From Actinomycetota bacterium (GTDB taxonomy: Bacteria; Actinomycetota; Actinomycetes; S36-B12), in the NCBI GenBank assembly GCA_016870515.1, contig VGBL01000019.1, forward strand, positions 1-39,106: a stretch of 39,106 nucleotides of DNA. Reading direction: 5' to 3'. The notes beneath the pieces were generated by a model, which was given only the letters and a program-made list of their open reading frames with translations, was not told the origin of the DNA and searched no databases. This document shows positions 17,439-25,023 of the stretch, one piece after another; position 1 is the first letter of the stretch; each line of letters starts with the position of its first letter. Made by a program: the position numbers and the translations under genes.

Positions 17439-18850
17439 GCCTGCCCGAGCAGGGGCTGGACGCGAGCGCGATCGCTTCGCGTCTCGCCGACCTCAGGGCC
17501 GACGATCCACCGGTGCACGGCGGTCGCGTGCTGGCATACGTATACGACGCCGGCATGCCCGAAGCCACGAATGCGGCCCTCGACGCCCTTGCGGGCTTCG
17601 GCGAGGTCAATGCGCTCGATCCGACGACCTTCCCGAGCGTGGCGCGCCTCGAAAACGATCTCGTCGGCTGGGGGCTCGACATGATGCGGGCGGCCGCCGA
17701 CGCTGTCGGCCTCGTCAGCAGCGGGGGCACCGAGTCATGCATCCTCGCGGTGCTCGCGGCGCGCGAGCGTTGGGCCGCTGCCCATCCCGACGGGCGCCCT
17801 GTGCTGGTGATGGCAGACACCGTCCACTCGGCCTTCCACAAGGCAGCCCACCTGCTCGGCTTCGACGTACGCACGATCCCGGTCGATCGTGCGTCCTTCT
17901 GCCTCACCGGAGAGTCGGTGAGGCGGGCACTCGACGAGCTGGGTGGTCGAGCGGCCCTCGTGGTGGCCTCGGCACCGTCTTACGCGCACGGCGTGGTCGA
18001 TGACGTGCCCGGCATCGCTGCCGCTGCGCTGGAGCACGGCATCTTGTGCCACGTCGACTCCTGCATCGGCGGAGTCACCCTGGCCTACGCGCGACTAAAC
18101 GGCGAGGCAGTGCCGCCCATGGACTTCACGGTGCCGGGTGTCTCGTCGATCTCGTTGGACCTTCACAAATACGGCTTCGCACCCAAGGGCGTCTCGCTTC
18201 TTCTCTTTGCGGATGCGGCCTATCGCATGGGCACCTATTTCGCCTTCTCGGCCTGGCCCGGCTACCCGGTGGTCAACACGACCCTGCAGAGCACGAAGTC
18301 GGCAGGGCCCATGGCCGCGGCCTGGGCGATGGCGCAAGCCCTTGGCGACTCGGGCTACCGCACGGCGGTCCGCGATGCCCGTGCGGCGACATTGCGCATT
18401 GTGGCTGCGATCGACCAGATCCCCGGCATCGGCGTCGTTGCTCGACCCGACACCACTCTCATCGCCATCGCTGCGGGGCCGGACAGGAGCGTCGATCCCT
18501 TCCGGCTCGCCGATGCGATGCGAGCGCGTGGCTGGTCGCTGCAGCCCCAGCCCAGTTGCGCTGATCTCCCACGGACCTTGCACCTGACTGTCCAGCCTGT
18601 GTCGCTGGCGACCGTCGGCCAGTTCACGGCCGACCTGGCCGCGGCCGCCGACGAGGTCCGCGACATGCCCTGGATCGATGCCTCGCAGGACCTGGAGGGG
18701 GCTTTCGCCAACCTGCCCGACCTGACGTCCGGCAATGGGTTGCCGGACGAGATGGCCGGCGTTCACGCCCTCATCGATGCACTTCCACCGGAGGTGCGCG
18801 ACCCTGCCCTCCTGGCCATTTTCTCGACGCTTTTCACCGCACGCCGCTAG
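17435..18850 (+). CDS. PLP-dependent decarboxylase/lyase (sphingosine-phosphate-lyase-like)
   Basis: A 471-residue fold-type I PLP enzyme of the group II decarboxylase family. The sequence resembles bacterial sphingosine-1-phosphate lyase-like and aromatic/glutamate decarboxylase proteins. The PLP lysine is in SLDLHKYGFAPKG, the cofactor-ring Asp/His are in CHVDSCIGG and ADTVHSAFHKAAHLLG, and SSGGTESCILAVLAA contacts phosphate. The next gene is an acyl-CoA synthetase, which would suit a lyase releasing an aldehyde that is later oxidised and activated, but this is inference. The start overlaps the lldD stop. The TAG stop forms part of the fadD -10 box. Confidence 0.82.
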   Translation: MSLPEQGLDASAIASRLADLRADDPPVHGGRVLAYVYDAGMPEATNAALDALAGFGEVNALDPTTFPSVARLENDLVGWGLDMMRAAADAVGLVSSGGTESCILAVLAARERWAAAHPDGRPVLVMADTVHSAFHKAAHLLGFDVRTIPVDRASFCLTGESVRRALDELGGRAALVVASAPSYAHGVVDDVPGIAAAALEHGILCHVDSCIGGVTLAYARLNGEAVPPMDFTVPGVSSISLDLHKYGFAPKGVSLLLFADAAYRMGTYFAFSAWPGYPVVNTTLQSTKSAGPMAAAWAMAQALGDSGYRTAVRDARAATLRIVAAIDQIPGIGVVARPDTTLIAIAAGPDRSVDPFRLADAMRARGWSLQPQPSCADLPRTLHLTVQPVSLATVGQFTADLAAAADEVRDMPWIDASQDLEGAFANLPDLTSGNGLPDEMAGVHALIDALPPEVRDPALLAIFSTLFTARR

Positions 18851-18853
18851 GGT
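18848..18853 (+). promoter_or_regulatory. -10 box before the acyl-CoA synthetase
   Basis: TAGGGT begins with the stop codon of the upstream gene. It is followed by a 20-base leader that does contain AGGAGGAG before the ATG at 18874, so this transcript would have a leader. Confidence 0.4.
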
Positions 18854-18873
18854 CGCGGCAACGAGGAGGAGCC

Positions 18874-20424
18874 ATGATCGTCTTCCGCAGCCCCCTGCCC
18901 GACATCGAGATCCCCGATGTGCCCATCACCGAGTTTGTCATGCGATGGGCGGAGCTGGCGCCCGACCGGCCGGCCCTCGTCGACGGCCCTACGGGACGCA
19001 CCTATACCTACGGGCAATTGGCCATGATGATCAGCAGTCTCGCGGGGGGATTGGCGTCTCGCGGCCTAGGCCCTGGCGACACCATCGCGATCATGGCGCC
19101 CAACCTTCCCGAATACGCCGTGGCCTTCCACGGGTCGGCAGTCGCCGGAGTCGCGATCAGCACGATCAACCCCACCTACACCGCTGACGAGGTGCGGTTC
19201 CAGTTGCGTGACTCGGGTGCCAAGTTGCTCATCACCATCGGCATGTTCGTCGACACGGCGATGGAAGCCGTGCAGGGCACCGACATAACCGACATCTATG
19301 TGATCGGAGACGCCCCCGACGGCACGCTGCCGGTGACCACCCTCTTCGGCGAACCCATGGGGCAGGTGACCGTCGATATCGACGACCACGTCGTCGTACT
19401 GCCGTATTCCTCTGGCACCACGGGCCTGCCCAAGGGCGTCATGCTCACCCATCGCAACCTCGTCGCCAACCTGTGCCAGATCGAGGGAGGCCTTGCCGTC
19501 GAAGACGGCGAGGTGGCCCTGGCCGTCCTTCCCTTCTTCCACATCTACGGCATGCAGGTGCTCATGAACGGGCTCCTGGCGCAGGGGGTCACGATCGTCA
19601 CGGTTCCGCGATTCGACCTCGAGCAGGTGCTGGGGCTCATCCAGGAGAAGAAGGTGACGCGCTTCTTCGCCGTGCCCCCGATCGTCCTCGCCCTCGCCAA
19701 GCACCCGCTCGTCGATCAATACGACCTCTCATCACTGCGTCAGGTGTTCTCCGGTGCCGCTCCCTTGAGCGCAGAGCTGGCCCTCGAGGCAGGCGCGCGA
19801 ATCGAGTGCGAGGTTGTGCAGGGCTATGGCATGACCGAGATGAGCCCGGTGTCGCACCTCACGCCGCCCGGGCAGTTCAAGGCCGGCACGAGTGGCATCA
19901 CGGTGCCCAACGCCGAATGCCGCATCGTCGATCCCGAAACGGGAGAGGACAGGGGCGTGGGCGAGCGGGGCGAGTTGTGGGTGCGCGGGCCCATGGTGAT
20001 GAAGGGCTACCTCAACAACCCGGAGGCGACTGCCGCCACCATCGATGCCGATGGATGGCTCCACACGGGCGACGTCGCGATCATCGATGACGATGGCCAC
20101 ATGACCGTCGTCGACCGCGTCAAGGAACTCATCAAGTACAAGGGCTTCCAGGTGGCTCCGGCTGAACTCGAGGCACTCCTGCTGACGCATCCGGCCATCG
20201 CCGACGCCGCCGTGATCGGGATCCCCGATGACGAGGCGGGGGAGATCCCCAAGGGGTTCATCGTGCTGCGGCCCGGCCAGGAGCTCACGGCCGCCGACGT
20301 GACCGAGTTCACGGCCCAGCACGTGGCCACCTACAAGGTCATCCACGAGGTGGCCTTCGTGGAGGCGATCCCCAAGTCCGCCTCGGGCAAGATCCTGCGC
20401 CGAATGCTGCGCGACGGCGGATAG
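18874..20424 (+). CDS. Acyl-CoA synthetase (AMP-forming, 4-coumarate-CoA ligase type)
   Basis: A 516-residue ANL-family ligase that activates a carboxylic acid as acyl-AMP and then acyl-CoA. Motifs: ATP loop YSSGTTGLPKGVMLTHRN, the YGMTEMSPV motif, WLHTGDVAI, the hinge VDRVKELIKYKGFQV and the catalytic C-terminal Lys in PKSASGKILRRML. It resembles 4-coumarate:CoA ligases and medium-chain fatty acid ligases; the acid is not known. A strong Shine-Dalgarno supports the start. It is the last gene of the run from 14,925. Confidence 0.92.
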   Translation: MIVFRSPLPDIEIPDVPITEFVMRWAELAPDRPALVDGPTGRTYTYGQLAMMISSLAGGLASRGLGPGDTIAIMAPNLPEYAVAFHGSAVAGVAISTINPTYTADEVRFQLRDSGAKLLITIGMFVDTAMEAVQGTDITDIYVIGDAPDGTLPVTTLFGEPMGQVTVDIDDHVVVLPYSSGTTGLPKGVMLTHRNLVANLCQIEGGLAVEDGEVALAVLPFFHIYGMQVLMNGLLAQGVTIVTVPRFDLEQVLGLIQEKKVTRFFAVPPIVLALAKHPLVDQYDLSSLRQVFSGAAPLSAELALEAGARIECEVVQGYGMTEMSPVSHLTPPGQFKAGTSGITVPNAECRIVDPETGEDRGVGERGELWVRGPMVMKGYLNNPEATAATIDADGWLHTGDVAIIDDDGHMTVVDRVKELIKYKGFQVAPAELEALLLTHPAIADAAVIGIPDDEAGEIPKGFIVLRPGQELTAADVTEFTAQHVATYKVIHEVAFVEAIPKSASGKILRRMLRDGG

Positions 20425-20436
20425 CCCCCATGCCCA

Positions 20437-20471
20437 GCGCCGTTTGTCCCACAATGTGGGACAAACGGCGC
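20437..20471. terminator. Perfect 17-bp palindrome after the acyl-CoA synthetase
   Basis: GCGCCGTTTGTCCCACA (20437-20453), one central base and its exact reverse complement (20455-20471) form a 35-base near-perfect palindrome 12 bases after the stop codon, followed by GTTTGGGG. It probably works as a terminator, but the symmetry about one base is also the shape of a protein-binding site or a dispersed palindromic repeat. Confidence 0.6.
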
Positions 20472-20793
20472 GTTTGGGGCCTCGCGGCGGCCCAAAGTCA
20501 CCGTGTCTCCCACTTTCCGGAGGGGGCAGGGCCACTTCTCGGGCGGGGAGGGCCCACCTTGCGGTCGGGAGACGTCCGCCATGGCATACAAAACAACAGT
20601 CAACTAATCCCGAGAGGTGAGCAGTGCGTGCGGTGGACCAGTCCGAGAGAGCCGGCTCGGCCGGCCCACTTGGCCCGGTGGACCGTGACGCAGCCAACGC
20701 GGGCGACGTGCCATGGCGACATCCGGGCAAGTGGTCGCGCATAATAACGGGTGGCGCTACGGCGTCCCCGACGTGAGACCCAGGAGGTTCGGC
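20472..20793 (+). other. Long non-coding leader of the L,D-transpeptidase gene
   Basis: No gene is convincing in these 322 bases. CGGTGGACC is repeated at 20631-20639 and 20676-20684, flanking a GC-rich segment that can fold. A CATAAT at 20740-20745 could be a -10 box. GTCAACTAATCCCG (from about 20599) recalls a conserved block of actinobacterial c-di-AMP (ydaO) riboswitches, which often precede cell-wall hydrolase genes. The rest of the consensus is not evident. Confidence 0.3.
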
Positions 20794-22266
20794 GTGCGCG
20801 CCCTCGCCCGAGCGATCGCCCTAGTCGCCGCCGGCAGCCTGTTGATCGGCGTGCCGGTCGCGGTGGCCCCGGTGGCGTCAGCTGCCGCTCCCACCGGCGT
20901 CGACGCCGATCCGGCACCGCTAGCAGCTCCCACGGGCCTTGCCGTGACGGCGGGCAACTCCTCGGCCACGGTCACCTTCATCGCACCGGTCGCTGACGAC
21001 ACCGATCCGATCATCAACTACGAGTACTCGCTCGATGCTGCTCTAACCTGGACGCCGTTCGTTCCCGCCATCACGGCTACTTCTGCCACGATCACGGGGC
21101 TGATCAACGGCCAGTCCTACTCCATCCAGCTGCGGGCTGTGACCGCAATCGGCCCGGGGCTCGCGTCTGATGCAGTGACCGTCACCCCCGAGGCGCCGCG
21201 GCCGCCCAAGCCCGTCGTCTTCAAGATTGGTGACAAGAAGGTCACCAAATACGTGAAGGTGAAGCCTGGTCTGGCGTTGAAGATCTCCAACGTGCCCACG
21301 GGTGGTCGCGTCGAGGTCATCGGTGAGAAGGACCCATCGATCGTGATCGCCGTGCGCCCCACCAATAAGGCGCGCATGTGGACGACTGACCCTCTGCGCC
21401 CGGCCGTCTCCCTGTGGGCTCGTGTCTACGACGCGTCCGGCGCCCTCGTCGATCGGCTGCGCTTCGCGACCGAGCGTGCCGAAAACACCTTCTCGGCGGG
21501 TATCTTCCCCTCGAATGGCCAGGACGAGTACGGCATCGGCGTCCCGCTGGTCGTGACCTTCGACCGGGTGATCACCAACAAGGCCGAGGTCGAGCAGGCG
21601 TTGGTCGTGACCTCCGACAAGGAGATTGGCGAGGCCGGCTGGTTCTGGGTTGAGCCCAACAAGGCGGTTTTCCGTCCCCGCGGCTACTGGCCGGGCAACG
21701 CGACGATCACTTTGAAGGCGGATCTCACCGGGGTCGAGGGCGCCTCCGGATGGTGGGGCTCGAAGATCGAGCGCACCTTCAAGACCGGTGCGGCCATCTC
21801 ACTCAATGTCAACCTACGCAAGCACGTCATGGAATACGTCCGCAATGGCGAGGTCGAGAAGACCTTCCCCATCTCAGGTGGCAAGTCAGGGTGGGAGACT
21901 CCGTCGGGCATGATGCTCATCACCACGCATGAGTCGCCCCGCCGTCTGTTTAATCCAGGTGATCCCAACGACCCCGACAGTGAGCAGTGGGACGTCATGG
22001 TCGACTACGCCATGCGCACGACGCAGGACGGCGTTTTCATCCACTCCGCTCCCTGGAACTACAACCTCGGCTACGCCAACACCTCGCACGGCTGCATTAA
22101 TATGACGGTCTCCGAGGCAGGTTGGCTGTTCAACAACACTGACTTCGCCACCCCCGTCGACGTCAAGGGCTCTTCGCCCCGGGTGAGCACGAGCGAATAC
22201 CTCAGTGGCCACTGGAACTACACCTGGCAGGAGTGGAAGCGCGGCTCCGCCCTGTGGAAGGACTAG
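20794..22266 (+). CDS. Secreted L,D-transpeptidase (YkuD) with an FN3-like domain
   Basis: A 490-residue exported enzyme that makes 3-3 crosslinks in peptidoglycan or attaches proteins to it. It has a signal peptide (about 1-30, cleavage near VASA-AAP), a fibronectin type III-like domain (about 43-135, APTGLAVTAGNSSATVTF), an Ig-like domain (about 205-325, beginning SAGIFPSNGQDEYGIG), and the YkuD domain with the catalytic motif TSHGCINMTVSEAGWLF (Cys about 434) preceded by FIHSAPWN. I chose GTG at 20794 because AGGAGG lies just upstream and the signal peptide begins directly; the frame is open to 20713. The Ig-YkuD layout matches actinobacterial LdtB-type enzymes, but the FN3-like domain is less usual. 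Confidence 0.92.
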   Translation: MRALARAIALVAAGSLLIGVPVAVAPVASAAAPTGVDADPAPLAAPTGLAVTAGNSSATVTFIAPVADDTDPIINYEYSLDAALTWTPFVPAITATSATITGLINGQSYSIQLRAVTAIGPGLASDAVTVTPEAPRPPKPVVFKIGDKKVTKYVKVKPGLALKISNVPTGGRVEVIGEKDPSIVIAVRPTNKARMWTTDPLRPAVSLWARVYDASGALVDRLRFATERAENTFSAGIFPSNGQDEYGIGVPLVVTFDRVITNKAEVEQALVVTSDKEIGEAGWFWVEPNKAVFRPRGYWPGNATITLKADLTGVEGASGWWGSKIERTFKTGAAISLNVNLRKHVMEYVRNGEVEKTFPISGGKSGWETPSGMMLITTHESPRRLFNPGDPNDPDSEQWDVMVDYAMRTTQDGVFIHSAPWNYNLGYANTSHGCINMTVSEAGWLFNNTDFATPVDVKGSSPRVSTSEYLSGHWNYTWQEWKRGSALWKD

Positions 22267-22453
22267 TAGCCCCGTCCCCCTCGCGCGCGCGGGTTCCCGC
22301 GACACGCGTGATCTGCCCCACGCTCTGAGAACCCCCTGTCGGCAGTCGCCTCCCCGACATGTCACCGTTCATATGGCCCTCACGAGGGGCCAGCGGGATC
22401 AGGTCCCCCGACCCCGGGGGATCGGGCCTAGCCCTGAACGCAAAGGAGTGAAC
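22267..22453 (+). other. Intergenic stretch with two small hairpins
   Basis: No gene is evident. CGCGGG-TT-CCCGCG (22288-22301) and TCCCCC/GGGGGA (22404-22409 with 22416-22421) can fold, and either could end the L,D-transpeptidase transcript. AAAGGAG at 22442-22448 is the ribosome site of the next small gene. Confidence 0.4.
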
Positions 22454-22582
22454 ATGAGGTTGTGGAAGAAGCAGGCGGAGGAGCCTAAGAGCATCCGCCA
22501 GATGTGGGACCAGGAGCGGGCCCGGGCGATGACCCCGGCTGAGCGCGCAGAGATCGACGCGATCTTCGGTCGCTACGCCTGA
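22454..22582 (+). CDS. 42-residue conserved-looking small protein
   Basis: A short gene with a good ribosome site (AAGGAG, 5 bases before ATG). The product is basic at the N-terminus (MRLWKKQ) and then amphipathic and charged (IRQMWDQERARAMTPAERAEIDAIFGRYA), with no membrane segment. Its composition and the helix-TPAER-helix layout look like a genuine small actinobacterial protein. I do not recognise it. It stands alone between the L,D-transpeptidase and the end of the urease operon, followed by a terminator. Confidence 0.65.
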   Translation: MRLWKKQAEEPKSIRQMWDQERARAMTPAERAEIDAIFGRYA

Positions 22583-22630
22583 CCGAGGTCCCCAGCGCCG
22601 GCCTGGGTCGGCGATCCATTCGCTGAGGGT

Positions 22631-22662
22631 GGGGTCGGGCTCCGCAGGAGGAGTCCGGCCCC
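22631..22662. terminator. Bidirectional terminator between the small gene and ureC
   Basis: A 13-bp stem (22631-22643 with 22650-22662), complete if two G-U pairs are allowed, surrounds a 6-base loop. It sits between the convergent small gene and the end of the urease operon. Confidence 0.65.
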
Positions 22663-22674
22663 CTCCCATGTTGA

Positions 22675-24303
22675 CTACCAGAAGTGCAGGCGTGACAGGG
22701 GCACCCGCTCGACCGGCTCAGCGCGTAGCGGTTGGCCCTCCCACGTGACGACCGAGCCGTCGCCGGGCACCGCGACGTCGCCGAGTACGCCATGCCGCAC
22801 CATGTCCGAGCCTCTTACTGTGCGACATCCACGCACGACCAGTGCCTGACGTTGCGACGGCAGGTCGTCGGTAGCGGCCGCATTGGTCAGCAGCCGAGAA
22901 AGCTGGGCGGGCGCTGTGCCGATGGCACCGAACTGCTCGGCGATGCGCAGGGGCTCGGCCTCCGAGATGCTCGCATTGGGATCTCCGGTGACGCCCCATG
23001 CGGGGAACCCGGACTTCAGCACGAGCCACGGCTTGGCGGCGAAGCTCGACGGAGACCACAGCACGATGTCGGCGAGCAACCCCGGCGCGATGCGGCCGAT
23101 CTCATGCGCCAGCCCGTGCGCGAGTGCCGGATTCACCGTGATCTTCGCCAGGTAGCGCAGGATGCGGTCGTTGTCGTCGGCTTCGGCGTCCTCGCTCATG
23201 ACACTGGCCAGCGCGAAGGTGCGCCACCAGGTCTCGCCGGCCCGGCCCATGCCCTGCGCGTCGGAGGAGGTCATCGGGATCACGCCCATGTCGTGCAGGC
23301 GGTTCTCCGCCGCCATCGTCACTCCGCGCACGCGTGCACGTGCGATGCGGATGTCGGCGTCGCTGCCGGCATCCATGCCGTGGCACAGCAGGATCATGTC
23401 GAGATGCTCGGCCACGGCGTTGCCGCCGTAGGGGAGCGTGGGGTTGGTGGATGACGCCAGCACGTTGTCGTGGCCGGCCAGGGTGAGTACGTCGGGTGCG
23501 TGGCCTCCGCCGCAGCCCTCCACGTGGAAGGCATGCAGGACGCGGCCGTCGAGTACGGCGAGGGTGTCGGAGACCGACAGCGTCTCGTTCAGGCCGTCGG
23601 TGTGCAGGGCCACCTGCACGTCGAACTCTTCCGCCACGCGCAGCGCCGTGTCGATGGTCGACAGGGTGGACCCGGTGTCCTCGTGCACCTTGAATCCGCA
23701 GACGTGCCCGTCGATCGCCTCCCGCAGGACGGCCGCGCGGGAGCTCGAGCCGCGTCCGAGCAGGCCGATGTTGAGCGGGTAGTGGTCCAGGGCGCGATGC
23801 GCGAGGTCGAGGTACCACTTCGAGCCCAGGCCGACGCCCCACACCGGCCCGGCCTCCTGCCCGATCACCGTGGTCACGCCGGAGGCGATCTCCGCCTCGA
23901 AGACCCGTGGGGACATCGAGTGCACGTGAGTGTCGATTCCACCCGGTGTCGCGATGAGGCCGTCTGCTTCGACGACAACCGTGCCGGAGCCGACGACCAC
24001 GTCGATGTCGGGGGAGACCCGCGGGTTGCCGGCGCGGCCGATACCGCTGATGCGGCCCTCTCGAATGCCGATCGATGCCACGCGGACGCCGTCGACCGGG
24101 TCCATGACGGTGACGTTGGTGAGCACGACATCGCACGACTCAGCGGTCGGCACCGGCGCCAGCCCTATGCCGTCGCGACCGGACTTGCCGAAGCCCACGC
24201 GGAACTCGTCGCCCGCATCTGGCACCCGGTCGGGGATGCGTAGGCGCAGTCCGGTGTCGCCGAGCGTAATCACGTCGCCAGCCGCAGGTCCGTAGGCATT
24301 CAT
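22675..24303 (-). CDS. ureC: Divergent urease catalytic subunit (UreC-like)
   Basis: A 542-residue amidohydrolase of the urease alpha family, shorter than the usual roughly 567. The nickel site is intact: His126 and His128 (GGIDTHVH), the lysine that would be carbamylated, Lys205 (GFKVHEDTG), His234 (ALHTDG), His260 (AFHVEGCGGGHAPD) and Asp348 (SSDAQGMGR). His207 and the flap Cys307-His308 (LLCHGMD) are also kept. It differs from ordinary UreC next to the active site: the usual glycine/threonine-rich GTNATTCTPG loop is replaced by GQEAGPVWGVGLGS (about 148-161), and the flap CHH is CHG. It overlaps ureAB by ATGA. No ureD, E, F or G lies in the window, so maturation must be done elsewhere or differently. 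It may hydrolyse urea or a related ureido or guanidino compound. Confidence 0.9.
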   Translation of the reverse strand: MNAYGPAAGDVITLGDTGLRLRIPDRVPDAGDEFRVGFGKSGRDGIGLAPVPTAESCDVVLTNVTVMDPVDGVRVASIGIREGRISGIGRAGNPRVSPDIDVVVGSGTVVVEADGLIATPGGIDTHVHSMSPRVFEAEIASGVTTVIGQEAGPVWGVGLGSKWYLDLAHRALDHYPLNIGLLGRGSSSRAAVLREAIDGHVCGFKVHEDTGSTLSTIDTALRVAEEFDVQVALHTDGLNETLSVSDTLAVLDGRVLHAFHVEGCGGGHAPDVLTLAGHDNVLASSTNPTLPYGGNAVAEHLDMILLCHGMDAGSDADIRIARARVRGVTMAAENRLHDMGVIPMTSSDAQGMGRAGETWWRTFALASVMSEDAEADDNDRILRYLAKITVNPALAHGLAHEIGRIAPGLLADIVLWSPSSFAAKPWLVLKSGFPAWGVTGDPNASISEAEPLRIAEQFGAIGTAPAQLSRLLTNAAATDDLPSQRQALVVRGCRTVRGSDMVRHGVLGDVAVPGDGSVVTWEGQPLRAEPVERVPLSRLHFW

Positions 24304-25022
24304 GAGCGACGCCCGTCCATGAGGCGAGCGACCGCGGTCTCAGCGTCGGCGGCGGCATTCACGGGCTGGCCGTCGACGACGTCGAGATACCCGCACTCGC
24401 GGAGTCGCGCCAGCGCCCTGTCGCGAACGGCGGGATCATCGAGCGGCCCGTCGACGACTCCGGTGTTGCCCTCCACGACGCGCTCGCCGCCGATCGGCAC
24501 GAGGTGCGTCTCGACCGTCTCGCCAGGGCTGATCCACAAGGTGGTGCCGGTGGGGATGTCGAGGCGCATGCCGAAGGCGGCATCTCGGTTGAGGCGCAGC
24601 CGCGGGTTAACCTCCGCGAGGTGGATGTGCGACGTGACGCCAATGGGCGTGCTGGCTTCATTTCGCATCGTCATCGAAGTGCCGGTCACCCGGTGATCGA
24701 CGGACTCGTCGGCGAGGCCGACGCAGAAGGGATCGCGGACGACGATTAGGCGAGTGCCGTCGTCGAAGCGAGCCTCCACCCGCACTTCGACCAGCACCTC
24801 GGGTACGTCGCTTAGGACGTCATCGACCGTGAGCAGCGTGCGCGCTTGGTCGCGAGCCTGCGTCAGCGACAGCCCATCGCGCGCCCACTCGCACACCGCG
24901 TCGGCGATGTAGGCCGTCGCTTCCGGCACATTGAGCCGGAGTCCGCGCTCGCGGCGAGCCCTGGCCAGCTGCGCCTGCGTGAAGAGCAGCAGTCGATCGG
25001 CCTCGCCGGGAGTCAGTGCCAC
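24300..25022 (-). CDS. ureAB: Fused urease gamma-beta subunit (UreAB) with a C-terminal extension
   Basis: A 240-residue structural subunit. Residues 1-99 are UreA-like (LTPGEADRLLLFTQAQLARARRERGLRLN, then PEATAYIADAVCEWARDG). Residues 120-192 are UreB-like (PIGVTSHIHLAEVNPRLRL, FGMRLDIPTGTTLWISPGE). The two are joined without a stop, as in Helicobacter UreA and some actinobacteria. Residues 193-240 form an extra charged helical tail that ordinary UreB lacks. The GTG start lies 1 base after the amidohydrolase stop and the stop overlaps ureC, so translation is tightly coupled. Confidence 0.88.
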   Translation of the reverse strand: MALTPGEADRLLLFTQAQLARARRERGLRLNVPEATAYIADAVCEWARDGLSLTQARDQARTLLTVDDVLSDVPEVLVEVRVEARFDDGTRLIVVRDPFCVGLADESVDHRVTGTSMTMRNEASTPIGVTSHIHLAEVNPRLRLNRDAAFGMRLDIPTGTTLWISPGETVETHLVPIGGERVVEGNTGVVDGPLDDPAVRDRALARLRECGYLDVVDGQPVNAAADAETAVARLMDGRRS

Positions 25023-25023
25023 G

